Origin: HT1-32 sp040219025
GTDB lineage: Bacteria; Pseudomonadota; Alphaproteobacteria; Rhodospirillales; HT1-32
Assembly: GCA_040219025.1 (NCBI GenBank)
Contig: JAVJTE010000025.1
Span: 100,856-164,855 of the forward strand
Length of the DNA stretch: 64,000 nucleotides
Direction of reading: 5' to 3'
A model generated the notes under the pieces. The model had not been told where the DNA came from and ran no database searches. It saw nothing but the letters and a program-made list of their open reading frames with translations. The position numbers and the translations under genes are program-made. Below, one piece after another: positions 16,729 through 26,026 of the stretch; position 1 is the stretch's first letter, and each line of letters opens with the position of its first letter.

Positions 16729-18525
16729 TCATGCCGTTTCTGATGATGCCACATCGTCGATCATCAACTGCACCCGCCGTTCGCCGTTCCACCAGTCCGC
16801 CCGCACCCGTCCGGCCATATGCAGGGCACCCGGGCGGCGCCCCAGCAGGGCCGGGCCGATATCCGACTCCATCGCCCGGAAGGCGATTGCCGATATCTGT
16901 GGCCCGCCGCCCTGCCCCTGTATGCGGCAGGAAACATGGTTCTGGTCCTGTCCGACCGCTTTCGCATAGGCGATCTTTACATCCGCCAGCATGAAGCGGG
17001 GTTCCGGGTTACCTGCACCAAACGGCTCCATCATGGCCAGTGCATCAACCAGATCAGTCTGGCAGGCAGACGGGCGCAGGATTCCGTCAAGATGCAGTTC
17101 CGGCACCAGTTCCTGCCCGTCGAGCAGGGTGTCGACCCGGTCATCGAGAAATTCAGAAAATTCCGGGATTGCTGACTGAGCGACGGAGAAACCGGCCGCC
17201 ATCCGGTGCCCGCCACCGGCCAGCAGCAACCCGCTCTGGCGCGATGCGATCACCGCCGCGCCGAGGTCAAACCCGCCCATCGAGCGGCCCGACCCCTTCC
17301 CCTCGCCGTTCTCCAGCGCAATAACACAGGCCGGACGGTTGTAGCGGTCTTTCAGGCGGGAGGCGACGATGCCGATAACACCGGGATGCCAGCCTTCACC
17401 GGCGGCAATAACGACACGCTTGCCGAAACTCCGACCCTCATCAACCTGCGCTATCGCCTGGGTGAGAACCTCGTCCTCGATCATCCGCCGTTCTGTATTG
17501 AAGGCATCCAGCCGGGCCGCAAGATCCGCCGCCTCCACCGCATTATCCGACGACAGCAGGCGTGTCCCCAGTCCGGATTCACCAACCCGTCCGCCGGCAT
17601 TAACCCGGGGACCCAGCAGAAAACCCAGATGCCAGGCCGCGGGCTTCTGGTCCAGCTTGGCAACATCGGCCAGAGCCGCGATCCCGGCATTGCGACGCCC
17701 GGCCAATACCTTCAGACCCTGTGCCACCAGCGCCCGGTTAAGCCCGGTCAGCGGCACCACGTCACAGACCGTCCCGAGGGCCACGATATCAAGACTGTCG
17801 AGCAGGTTAGGCTCCGACCGTTTACTGTACCAGCCCGCGTCACGCAGGTCCCGGTTCACGGCAATCGCCAGCAGGAAGGCGACACCGACCGCCGCCAGCA
17901 GCTTCAGATCATGCCGGCAGGTTTCGTCCAGCCGGTTCGGGTTGACCACGGCATGGGCGTCAGGTGTTGTCGCCTCCATCGCGTGATGATCGATCACCAG
18001 CACATCAAGGCCCGCCGCCTTCGCCGCAGCCAGCGGCTCGTAGGAGGTCGCCCCGCAATCGACGGTAATAACCACCTTCGCGCCTTCGCGCTGCAACCGC
18101 TGCAGGGCGGGAGTGTTCGGGCCATAGCCCTCGGCGACCCGGTCCGGAATATAAACGCTGACATGTCCGCCGACAGCGGTCAGAAACCGCTGCAACAGGG
18201 CAGATGAAGTCGCGCCATCGACATCATAATCACCGAAGATGGCTATCTGTTCACCCCCGCGTATCGCCGTCACGATACGCGCAGCCGCACGGTCCATATC
18301 AATCAGGGTGCCGGGGTCCGGCAGCAGCGAGCGCAGCCGGGGATCAAGATATTCTGCGGCATCATCCAGACCGACACCGCGGGCCGCCAGCACCCGCCCG
18401 ACAATATCGGGGATGCTCTGGCGCTGGCTCAGCGCAATGGCGAGGCGTTCGTCAACCGGGGCGAATGTCCATTTCCGCCCGGTCAGCGAGCGGGAAACAC
18501 CCGCAAAGGCCCCGCCGCCATCCAT
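16729..18525 (-). CDS. recJ: Single-stranded-DNA-specific exonuclease RecJ
   Basis: This 598-residue protein is the 5'-3' single-strand exonuclease of RecF-type recombination and mismatch repair. Phosphoesterase motifs are FGDYDVDGATSSAL (Asp residues at about 99-103) and VLVIDHHAME with the DHH at 179-181; the DHHA1 motif is GGGHRMAAGF, followed by an OB-fold that binds DNA. Length is normal. Its ATG overlaps the glpX stop by one base (TAATG), so it is coupled to that gene and probably shares the alaC-hom-glpX transcript. Confidence 0.95.
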   Translation of the reverse strand: MDGGGAFAGVSRSLTGRKWTFAPVDERLAIALSQRQSIPDIVGRVLAARGVGLDDAAEYLDPRLRSLLPDPGTLIDMDRAAARIVTAIRGGEQIAIFGDYDVDGATSSALLQRFLTAVGGHVSVYIPDRVAEGYGPNTPALQRLQREGAKVVITVDCGATSYEPLAAAKAAGLDVLVIDHHAMEATTPDAHAVVNPNRLDETCRHDLKLLAAVGVAFLLAIAVNRDLRDAGWYSKRSEPNLLDSLDIVALGTVCDVVPLTGLNRALVAQGLKVLAGRRNAGIAALADVAKLDQKPAAWHLGFLLGPRVNAGGRVGESGLGTRLLSSDNAVEAADLAARLDAFNTERRMIEDEVLTQAIAQVDEGRSFGKRVVIAAGEGWHPGVIGIVASRLKDRYNRPACVIALENGEGKGSGRSMGGFDLGAAVIASRQSGLLLAGGGHRMAAGFSVAQSAIPEFSEFLDDRVDTLLDGQELVPELHLDGILRPSACQTDLVDALAMMEPFGAGNPEPRFMLADVKIAYAKAVGQDQNHVSCRIQGQGGGPQISAIAFRAMESDIGPALLGRRPGALHMAGRVRADWWNGERRVQLMIDDVASSETA

Positions 18526-19505
18526 TATTTCGTATCGGGGTCGAACCCGCTTTTCCGCTCAAAATTATGATGCGATTCGATATAGCGAACCGTACCGGTC
18601 TTCGAGCGCATGACCAGCGAATGGGTGGTTGCCCCGCCCGGGATGCGGCGCACGCCCTGCAGCATCGAACCCGGTGTCACGCCGGTTGTGGCAAACATCA
18701 CATCACCTTTCGCCAGGTCGAGCAGGCCATATTTACGGCCGAGATCCGTGATACCGCAGCGGGCGGCACGGGCCTTTTCATCATCATTGCGGAAGACCAG
18801 ACGGCCCTGCATCTGGCCACCGATGCAGCGCAGTGCCGCAGCGGCCAGAACACCTTCCGGTGCCCCGCCGGTACCGACATAAAGGTCAATTCCGGTGCTG
18901 GGGGTTGCCGTGGCGATAACGCCGGCAACATCGCCATCGGTGATCAGGCTGATCCGGGCACCTGCCTCGCGGATCTTGCGGATATATTCTTCGTGCCGCG
19001 GGCGGTCGAGGACACAAACCACCAGGTCGGAGATGTCCATCTTCTTGGCTTTCGCCAGATTTCTGACATTCACGGCAATATCTTCGTCCAGATCGACAAT
19101 GCCGTCCGGCAGACCGCCGCCAACGGCGATCTTGTCCATATAGGTGTCCGGCGAGTTCAGGAACCCGCCCTCTTCGGCCAATGCAATCACGGCCAGCGCA
19201 TTGGCACCACCCTTGGCAGTAATGGTCGTCCCTTCCAGCGGGTCCAGCGCGATATCGATCTTCGGGCCACCGGCACCGACCTTCTCGCCGATATAGAGCA
19301 TCGGCGCTTCGTCGCGCTCGCCCTCACCGATGACGACGGTGCCGTCGATCTGCAGGCCGTTCAGCGCCGAACGCATCGCGTCCACTGCGGCCTGATCGGC
19401 GGCTTTCTCGTCACCCCGGCCCATCAGTTTCGATGCGGCCAGCGCAGCAGCTTCAGTAACCCGCACCACTTCAAGAGCGAGATTGCGATCCATCTTTGTA
19501 GTCAT
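18525..19505 (-). CDS. glpX: Class II fructose-1,6-bisphosphatase GlpX
   Basis: This 326-residue enzyme dephosphorylates fructose-1,6-bisphosphate in gluconeogenesis. The metal-binding motifs VVIGEGERDEAPMLYIGE and ALDPLEGTTITAKGGANA are those of GlpX enzymes, and the sugar-binding GTGGAPEGVLAAAAL follows. A good AGGGA site precedes the ATG. It lies 57 bases after hom and overlaps recJ. The same hom-glpX-recJ order is common in related alphaproteobacteria. Confidence 0.95.
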   Translation of the reverse strand: MTTKMDRNLALEVVRVTEAAALAASKLMGRGDEKAADQAAVDAMRSALNGLQIDGTVVIGEGERDEAPMLYIGEKVGAGGPKIDIALDPLEGTTITAKGGANALAVIALAEEGGFLNSPDTYMDKIAVGGGLPDGIVDLDEDIAVNVRNLAKAKKMDISDLVVCVLDRPRHEEYIRKIREAGARISLITDGDVAGVIATATPSTGIDLYVGTGGAPEGVLAAAALRCIGGQMQGRLVFRNDDEKARAARCGITDLGRKYGLLDLAKGDVMFATTGVTPGSMLQGVRRIPGGATTHSLVMRSKTGTVRYIESHHNFERKSGFDPDTK

Positions 19506-19562
19506 GACATTTCCCTAACAGACAGCGGCCAGTTGACGACTCGACCACGATTGTAGACTCAA

Positions 19563-20858
19563 TTACAGGGTTTCAATACGAATCATGCGTGGCTCTTCCA
19601 CACAGACGTCCAGCGCGCTGATCCGGCGCATTGCCTCGACCATTGCCGCCTCCCGGGTCTCATGGGTGGTCAGCACCAGCGGCACCGGCTCGCCGGGGTC
19701 ACGGGCGCGTTGCATCAGGTTGGAAATCGAGACATCCATATCGCGCAGGATAGCCGCAATCTCAGCCACGACTCCGGCCCTGTCGACCACGGACAGGCGA
19801 ACATAGTAGCTGCAGACATGCTCATCCATGGCCGCGGACCGGATATCACGGAGACTGGCCACCGGTATGCCAAAGGCCGGGGTTGTGCGACCAGCGGCGA
19901 TGTCGACGATATCCGCCACAATCGCCGATGCAGTCGGCCCGCCACCGGCGCCACGGCCTTCGTAAAGCGTCTGTCCGACAAAGTCGCCCTCAACCACCAC
20001 AGCGTTGAAGACATCCTCGACATGGGCGATTGGCGCCTCTTTCGGCACCATGCAGGGATGGACACGCTGTTCCAGTCCGGCGTCGGTCAGCTTTGCCGTG
20101 CCCAGCAGCTTGATGCGGTAGCCAAGTTCTTCAGCGAAGGCGATATCCGTCGGTGAAACATGGCGGATGCCGTCGGTGTAGACGGCGTCAAAATTCAGCC
20201 GTACCCCGAAGGCCAGACTGGCCAGCAGGGCCAGCTTGTGCGCGGCATCAATACCATCGATATCAAATGTCGGATCCAGTTCGGCATATCCCTTTGCCTG
20301 TGCATCAGCCAGGACATCGTCGAACAGCGCACCGGTTTCGCGCATCTCGGTCAGAATATAATTGCAGGTACCGTTCAGGATACCGGTCACCCGGCTGTGG
20401 CGGTTTGCCGCCAGCCCTTCCCGCAATGCCTTGATGATCGGGATGCCCCCTGCAACCGCAGCCTCGTAGGCCAGGCTGCATCCGGCAGCCTCGGCAGCAG
20501 CGGCGATTTCCATTCCGTGATGCGCCAGAAGCGCCTTGTTGGCGGTCACCACCGAGCGCTTGGCGGCAATGGCGTTATCGATCACGTCACGGGCCGTGCC
20601 CTCTTCACCGCCGATGACCTCGACGATAATATCCGCATCTGCCTGCGCCGCCATCCCGGCGGCATCATCAAACCATGTCACACCGGCCAGACTGATCCCC
20701 CGGTCGCGATTGCGGTCGCGGGCTGAAACGGCTGTGACAACGACCTTGCGACCGGCACGGGCCGCCAGCAGGTCATGGTTGGCCGCGATCAGCCGGACGG
20801 TCTCCGCGCCGACGGTTCCGAGCCCGGCGACAGCGACTTTACAGGGTTGGTCTGACAT
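19563..20858 (-). CDS. hom: Homoserine dehydrogenase
   Basis: This 431-residue enzyme makes homoserine from aspartate semialdehyde, toward threonine and methionine. An N-terminal Rossmann motif (VAVAGLGTVGAETVR), the catalytic region NGTCNYILTEM and YAELDPTFDIDGIDAAHKLALL, and a C-terminal ACT domain (about residues 350-430) for feedback control are all seen. GAGGA precedes the ATG. It follows alaC by nine bases, so the transaminase and dehydrogenase are in one operon. Confidence 0.95.
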   Translation of the reverse strand: MSDQPCKVAVAGLGTVGAETVRLIAANHDLLAARAGRKVVVTAVSARDRNRDRGISLAGVTWFDDAAGMAAQADADIIVEVIGGEEGTARDVIDNAIAAKRSVVTANKALLAHHGMEIAAAAEAAGCSLAYEAAVAGGIPIIKALREGLAANRHSRVTGILNGTCNYILTEMRETGALFDDVLADAQAKGYAELDPTFDIDGIDAAHKLALLASLAFGVRLNFDAVYTDGIRHVSPTDIAFAEELGYRIKLLGTAKLTDAGLEQRVHPCMVPKEAPIAHVEDVFNAVVVEGDFVGQTLYEGRGAGGGPTASAIVADIVDIAAGRTTPAFGIPVASLRDIRSAAMDEHVCSYYVRLSVVDRAGVVAEIAAILRDMDVSISNLMQRARDPGEPVPLVLTTHETREAAMVEAMRRISALDVCVEEPRMIRIETL

Positions 20859-20867
20859 CGTTTATCC

Positions 20868-22076
20868 TCAGGAAGCCTTGCGTTCCGCCGGTTCTGCTGA
20901 CGACGAGCCCAGGAACGCCTTGATATTCCGGACCGCCTGGCGAATACGCTGTTCATTCTCCACCAGTGCAATCCGCACGTGACCGTCGCCATGTTCACCA
21001 AACCCGATACCGGGGGCGACGGCTACTTTTGCCTCGCTCAGCAGCAGTTTTGCAAACTCGTTCGAGCCGAGATGGGCAAATTTCGGCGGCACCGGTGCCC
21101 AGGCGAACATGGTTGCGGCCGGCGACGGCACGTTCCAGCCGGCTGAGGCCAGACCGGAAATCAGCACATCGCGGCGGGCCTTGTAGCGGCTGCGCATCTC
21201 GTCGACGCAATCCTGTGGCCCGTTCATCGCAGCGGCAGCCGCCACCTGAATCGGCGTGAAGGCCCCGTAATCGAGATAGCTCTTGATCCGGGCCAGTGCA
21301 GCAATCAGGCGCACGTTCCCTGCGGCGAACCCGATACGCCAGCCCGGCATGGAATAGGTTTTGCTGAGCGACGTGAATTCAACCGCGATTTCCTTTGCCC
21401 CCGGCACTTCGAGAATTGACGGCGGCGGAACATCATCGAAATAGACTTCAGAATAAGCCAGATCGGAGAGAATCCAGATCTTCTGTTCCCGGCAGAACTT
21501 GACGATATCGCGGTAGAAATCGAGCGTTGCGATCTCTGCTGTCGGATTTGACGGGAAGTTGATCACCACGGCCGTCGGGCGAGGAACAGAATGGATAACC
21601 GCCCGTTCCAGTGCTTCAAGGAAGTTGTCATCCGGCGTCGACGGAATATTGCGGACCGATCCGCCGGCAATGATGAAACCGAACTGATGGATCGGATAGG
21701 ACGGGTTGGGCGCCAGAATAATGTCGCCGGGACTGGTGATCGCCTGTGCCAGATTGGCCAGTCCCTCCTTCGAGCCGAGCGTCACGATAGCTTCGGTCTC
21801 CGGATTGATATCAACTCCGAAACGGCGCTGGTAATACCCCGACAGCGCCTTGCGCAGGCCGGGAATACCGCGGGAGTTGGAATAGCGGTGTGTGCGACCG
21901 TCAGCTGCCGCTTCCGTCATTTTGGCAACGATATGCGGGGGGGTCGGGAAATCCGGATTTCCCATCCCGAAATCAATAATGTCCTCGCCACGCGCCCGGG
22001 CCTTCGCCTTCATCGCGTTGACTTCAGCAAACACATAGGGCGGAAGCCGCCGTATACGGTAAAATTCGTCATTCAT
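20868..22076 (-). CDS. alaC: Alanine/LL-diaminopimelate-type aminotransferase AlaC
   Basis: This 402-residue class I aminotransferase has the PLP-binding lysine in SLSKTYSMPGWRIGF and the conserved NFPSNPTA and NPDFPTPPHIV motifs. It resembles E. coli AlaC, a pyruvate-glutamate transaminase, and is often labelled LL-diaminopimelate aminotransferase in alphaproteobacteria. The ATG at 22076 is preferred over a TTG five codons upstream; neither has a strong ribosome site. It leads the alaC-hom-glpX-recJ unit. Confidence 0.88.
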   Translation of the reverse strand: MNDEFYRIRRLPPYVFAEVNAMKAKARARGEDIIDFGMGNPDFPTPPHIVAKMTEAAADGRTHRYSNSRGIPGLRKALSGYYQRRFGVDINPETEAIVTLGSKEGLANLAQAITSPGDIILAPNPSYPIHQFGFIIAGGSVRNIPSTPDDNFLEALERAVIHSVPRPTAVVINFPSNPTAEIATLDFYRDIVKFCREQKIWILSDLAYSEVYFDDVPPPSILEVPGAKEIAVEFTSLSKTYSMPGWRIGFAAGNVRLIAALARIKSYLDYGAFTPIQVAAAAAMNGPQDCVDEMRSRYKARRDVLISGLASAGWNVPSPAATMFAWAPVPPKFAHLGSNEFAKLLLSEAKVAVAPGIGFGEHGDGHVRIALVENEQRIRQAVRNIKAFLGSSSAEPAERKAS

Positions 22077-22160
22077 GATGTGTATATCCAACGGCAGCCG
22101 ACCAGGGTCGGCGAAGGAAAATTGTTCTATCCTGCGCCATGACGGCGCGCCAGCTAAGCC

Positions 22161-23198
22161 TTACATGTCGATATAAATCTCGGCACGACGGTTACCTGCC
22201 TCGCCGGACGGCATGACTTCCAGAAAACGCGGCTCGCTGGCACTGGCACCACCGACATAGAGTCGCTGCGGTGCAACGCCCATGGCAACGATTGCCTGTG
22301 CGACGGAATTCGCCCGCGCCGCTGAAATTTTCGCATTCACATCGGAATGCTGGGCCGGGTCCATATCCTGGGTACGGCGCGAGGCATGGCCGACAACCCG
22401 GAGCGTACCACCACGAGCTGCGGCAATCTGGGCTACCTGGGAGAGAATTTGCCGGTCCCGCCCGGACAGGTTGGCAGAACCGTTACCAAACTGGATGGTC
22501 GCCAGATGGACGGACTGACCGGTACCCGATGGCAGGTAGGCGGAAAGCGGTTGCGTTCCGGCTGGAATATTTCCATCGGCAAGCGACCGGCTCGCCGTCG
22601 GGGCGGAGCCATATCCAACCGAGTTCGAAGAGATAACCAGCGTACCCTGACCTGCTACCGAATCGAAGGTTTGTCCGTTAAATTGCTGATTTTGCTGAAA
22701 GTTACCCTGCGCCAGCGGTGCCTGAAGACGCGGCGCGGGTGGTGCCGGGATCGCCGCTGCGGGCGCTGCCGGCGGTGTGGGAATTGCTGCCGGCTGTGAA
22801 CTGACCGGTGCCGCTGGTGCGGGTGCAGGCGGCGCGGCGGCCGTCGACGGCTTGGGCGGTGTCGGGTTCAGTGCACGCCGTGGTGCTTCACGGGCGGCGG
22901 CCGGGTTTTCCGTGTAACGGGCATTCTGGTTATCGGAGACCAGCCCCTCGGCAAGCTTCTTGCGCTGTTCTTCAGAAGAAGTGCCCGGCTTGTCCGGTAC
23001 GGACGCAAGATTGGGATAGCCCTCGCCCTCGCCCGGGACCGGCGGTTTTTCAGCCTCGGCTGTCTTCGTCTCATCATCACCGGAGAAGAACTCAGTTGTC
23101 CCCTTGTACCATTCAACCGGATTCACCGCATCCGGCACTGACGAACAGGCGGTCAGCGTGAAGCAGGCGACCGCAACAAAACCCGTCGTTCGCCACAT
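22161..23198 (-). CDS. OmpA-family lipoprotein with proline/alanine-rich linker
   Basis: A 345-residue lipoprotein: signal peptide with lipobox LTAC, a charged region, a long Pro/Ala linker (about residues 110-165, with runs such as PAPAPAAPVSS) and a C-terminal OmpA peptidoglycan-binding domain (about 225-345, VVGHASRRTQDMD and NRRAEIYIDM). It would tether outer membrane and cell wall, like Pal, but is not in a tol locus. The ATG at 23198 has GGAAAG eight bases upstream; a longer form from 23270 would put 24 residues before the signal. Confidence 0.85.
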   Translation of the reverse strand: MWRTTGFVAVACFTLTACSSVPDAVNPVEWYKGTTEFFSGDDETKTAEAEKPPVPGEGEGYPNLASVPDKPGTSSEEQRKKLAEGLVSDNQNARYTENPAAAREAPRRALNPTPPKPSTAAAPPAPAPAAPVSSQPAAIPTPPAAPAAAIPAPPAPRLQAPLAQGNFQQNQQFNGQTFDSVAGQGTLVISSNSVGYGSAPTASRSLADGNIPAGTQPLSAYLPSGTGQSVHLATIQFGNGSANLSGRDRQILSQVAQIAAARGGTLRVVGHASRRTQDMDPAQHSDVNAKISAARANSVAQAIVAMGVAPQRLYVGGASASEPRFLEVMPSGEAGNRRAEIYIDM

Positions 23199-23349
23199 AT
23201 TGTGAGCTTTCCGACCGCCCGCACGGGGGTGATCAACAAGATATTGGGCAACGATGTTGTCCAGATTCATGGTCTGCTACCTGTGTTTGCTTCAGCCAAA
23301 AGCGTCTAATCCGCCCTGACACATAAATGAGCCCATACCGTTTTACAAA

Positions 23350-23377
23350 ACGTGAAGGCAAACGTATAGCCTCACGT
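23350..23377. promoter_or_regulatory. Bulged inverted repeat upstream of phaC
   Basis: ACGTGA (23350-23355) pairs with TCACGT (23372-23377), and GGC (23357-23359) with GCC (23369-23371), leaving one bulged A. It lies in the 278-base region between the divergent ompA-like and phaC genes. A direct repeat GTTGCAC follows at 23385 and 23449. The repeat could be an operator (PhaR is a known regulator of pha genes) or a hairpin; nothing in the window decides this. Confidence 0.3.
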
Positions 23378-23476
23378 CAATTTTGTTGCACGACAGATCG
23401 TCGGCTGGTCGCAGACGGTTGAACCTGCGTCCCGCCCCCTGTAGCGTCGTTGCACAACAAAAAAACGGGGAACTCC

Positions 23477-25297
23477 ATGGCTGACACTAAAGGCACGCAG
23501 ACTGAATCGCCGGATCCGGCCGAGCTGTCCGCCACGATGGCGAGCATCGCCGAAAGAAGCCAGCGTATCGTCACCGGGTTTCTGAGCCGGCAGGGGAACC
23601 TGAGTTCATCAGATCCGTCTGCACTTGATCCGCTGAATGTCGGGTCGGCTTTTATGGAAATGACCTCCCGGATGATGAGCAATCCCGGGAAAATGGTCGA
23701 AGCCCAGATGTCGCTGTGGCAGGACTATATGGACCTCTGGCAGTCCACGGCCCGCCGGATGATGGGGGACACCTCCGGAGACACGATCACGCCGGAGCGC
23801 GACGACAGACGGTTTCGTGATGACATGTGGAACGAAAACGAGGTTTTCGACTACATCAAGCAATCCTACCTGTTGTCGGCCCGCTGGATACAGGACGTTG
23901 TCCGGGATGTTGACGGTCTGGATGACAAGACCGCCGCCAAGGTGGATTTCTATACCCGGCAGTTCGTCGACGCACTGGCTCCAACCAATTTCGTCATGAC
24001 GAACCCGGAAGTGCTGCGCGCCACGATTGAATCAGGCGGCGAAAACCTTATCAACGGCCTCGACAACCTGTTGTCTGATCTGGAAGACGGCAAGGGTAAC
24101 CTGCGAATCAAAATGACCGACCAGGACGCCTTTGAGATCGGCAAGAATATCGCCGTCACGCCGGGCAAGGTGGTTTTCCAGAACGACCTCATGCAACTGG
24201 TTCAGTACACGCCGACGACCGACAAGGTCAAAAAAACACCGCTGATGATCATTCCGCCCTGGATCAATAAATTCTACATCCTCGATCTTCGGGAAAAGAA
24301 CAGCTTCATCAAATGGGCCGTCGGCGAAGGCCATTCGGTGTTTGTCATCTCCTGGGTCAATCCCGATGGCTCCCTGCGCGACAAGTCGTTCGAGGACTAC
24401 ATGCTGGAAGGCCCCATAGCCGGGCTGGAAGCCGTCGAAAAGGCTACCGGCATCAAAAAGATCAATGTAATCGGCTATTGCCTCGGCGGAACGCTGCTGG
24501 CGGCGACGCTGTCCTACATGAAAACAAAGAAGATTGACCGGGTCGCCTCCGCGACCTTCTTCACCACAATGGTCGATTTCTCCGAAGCCGGGGAACTGGG
24601 CGTGTTCATAGACGAGACCCAGCTCGCCCATCTTGAAAAGAAAATGGATGAGCGCGGCTTTCTTGAAGGCTCGGAAATGGCGACGACCTTCAACATGCTG
24701 CGGGCCAACGACCTTATCTGGTCGTTCGTGGTGAATAACTATCTGCTCGGCAAGGAACCCTTCCCGTTCGATCTGCTGTACTGGAATTCCGATTCCACCC
24801 GGATGCCCGCTGCCATGCACAGTTTCTACCTGCGACGGATGTATCAGGAGAACAAGCTGGTCGAACCCGGCGGTATCGAGCTTTGCGGTGTGCCGATTGA
24901 CCTCACCAGCATAGAGCAGCCGGCCTATATCATTTCGACGCGCGAAGATCATATCGCACCGTGGAAATCGACTTATGCCGCCACCCGTCTGTACCAGGGT
25001 CCAACCCGTTTTGTCCTTGCCGGTTCAGGCCATATCGCCGGGATCGTCAACCCGCCGGCGGCCAACAAGTACGGCTACTGGACAAACAACCGCAAAGCCA
25101 AGTCACCGGACACCTGGCTGAAAGGGGCCACCCAGCATGAAGGCTCGTGGTGGACGGACTGGAATGAATGGGTTGGCAAGTTTGCAGACGGCGAAGTCGC
25201 TGCCCGGATCCCGGGTGACGGCAAGCTGAAGGCAATCGAGGACGCGCCGGGCAGTTACGTCAAAGTCCGGGCAACCGATGACGACGATCCGTCCTGA
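23477..25297 (+). CDS. phaC: Class I polyhydroxyalkanoate synthase PhaC
   Basis: This 606-residue protein polymerises (R)-3-hydroxyacyl-CoA into PHA granules. The lipase-like box GYCLGG holds the nucleophile Cys335; Asp491 (TREDHIAPW) and His519 (GSGHIAG) complete the triad. The 120-residue N-terminal domain is typical of class I. The ATG at 23477 is taken as the start after GGGGA; an in-frame TTG at 23450 would add nine residues. It is transcribed away from the OmpA-like gene. No phaA, phaB or phasin gene is adjacent. Confidence 0.95.
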   Translation: MADTKGTQTESPDPAELSATMASIAERSQRIVTGFLSRQGNLSSSDPSALDPLNVGSAFMEMTSRMMSNPGKMVEAQMSLWQDYMDLWQSTARRMMGDTSGDTITPERDDRRFRDDMWNENEVFDYIKQSYLLSARWIQDVVRDVDGLDDKTAAKVDFYTRQFVDALAPTNFVMTNPEVLRATIESGGENLINGLDNLLSDLEDGKGNLRIKMTDQDAFEIGKNIAVTPGKVVFQNDLMQLVQYTPTTDKVKKTPLMIIPPWINKFYILDLREKNSFIKWAVGEGHSVFVISWVNPDGSLRDKSFEDYMLEGPIAGLEAVEKATGIKKINVIGYCLGGTLLAATLSYMKTKKIDRVASATFFTTMVDFSEAGELGVFIDETQLAHLEKKMDERGFLEGSEMATTFNMLRANDLIWSFVVNNYLLGKEPFPFDLLYWNSDSTRMPAAMHSFYLRRMYQENKLVEPGGIELCGVPIDLTSIEQPAYIISTREDHIAPWKSTYAATRLYQGPTRFVLAGSGHIAGIVNPPAANKYGYWTNNRKAKSPDTWLKGATQHEGSWWTDWNEWVGKFADGEVAARIPGDGKLKAIEDAPGSYVKVRATDDDDPS

Positions 25298-25311
25298 CAC
25301 GAACAACGGGG

Positions 25312-25983
25312 ATGGCTGATCGACTGATCCTGCTGACGGGGCCGGAGGAAGCAGCTGTTCTGGCCCCCCGCATTGCAGAGCTGAATCCGGATCTGCTGGT
25401 GAGCACGGCCGCAGACAGGGACAGCCTTGAAGCCGCCTTTCAGGAACCGGCGACCCGGCGCCGGCTTGTTGCCTTCTCCACCGGGGTTATTGTCCCCGCC
25501 CGTCTGCTCGCCCTCTGCGATCGCGGCGCCATCAACTTTCATCCGGGAACACCGGAGTATCCCGGCAACCAGATCGCGGCTTTTGCCGCCTATGACGGCG
25601 CCGCCGGGTTCGGTGCGACGGCTCACTTCATGCGACCTGCCGTTGACAGCGGCCCGATCATTGCGGTGCGGCGGGAAGCCATGCCGCCCGGCGGCACCCG
25701 TACCGATTACGCACTGACCGGATACAGAAATCTTGTTTTTCTTTTCAATGATCTGGAAGCTGATCTTTGTAAACTGGATCATATGATAGAGCCGAATGGC
25801 GACGTCTGGTCCGGCCCTGTCCGGAAGCTCTCTGACCTCGACCATATGCGCCTGCTGCCGCGTGATACTGACGCCGTTGAATTTGATCGGCGTCTGCGGG
25901 CTTTTGAAGACAGCGAAGCGGGCTCGCTTCAGGTCGATCTGTTCGGCTACCGGTTTCGTATCTGCACCGGCGACGCGACCTGA
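25312..25983 (+). CDS. Formyltransferase-family protein
   Basis: This 223-residue protein resembles the catalytic domain of methionyl-tRNA and phosphoribosylglycinamide formyltransferases. The Asn-His-Asp catalytic set is present as INFHPGTPEYPG and AVDSGPIIAV. It lacks the C-terminal tRNA-binding domain of Fmt and has only a short N-terminal Rossmann part. It might transfer a formyl group to a sugar nucleotide or another small amine. It follows phaC by 14 bases and may be read from the same messenger, although no functional tie is known. Confidence 0.75.
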   Translation: MADRLILLTGPEEAAVLAPRIAELNPDLLVSTAADRDSLEAAFQEPATRRRLVAFSTGVIVPARLLALCDRGAINFHPGTPEYPGNQIAAFAAYDGAAGFGATAHFMRPAVDSGPIIAVRREAMPPGGTRTDYALTGYRNLVFLFNDLEADLCKLDHMIEPNGDVWSGPVRKLSDLDHMRLLPRDTDAVEFDRRLRAFEDSEAGSLQVDLFGYRFRICTGDAT

Positions 25984-26026
25984 CATCCCCGCGCGGCCAT
26001 CACCGCATTCTGTATTGCCCGCGAAG

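Noticed and set aside
17206..18207. Long plus-strand ORFs opposite recJ and other minus-strand genes
   Set aside because: GC-rich coding sequence often leaves antisense frames open; these have Arg/Pro-rich products with no domain, and the opposite strand encodes full-length known proteins.
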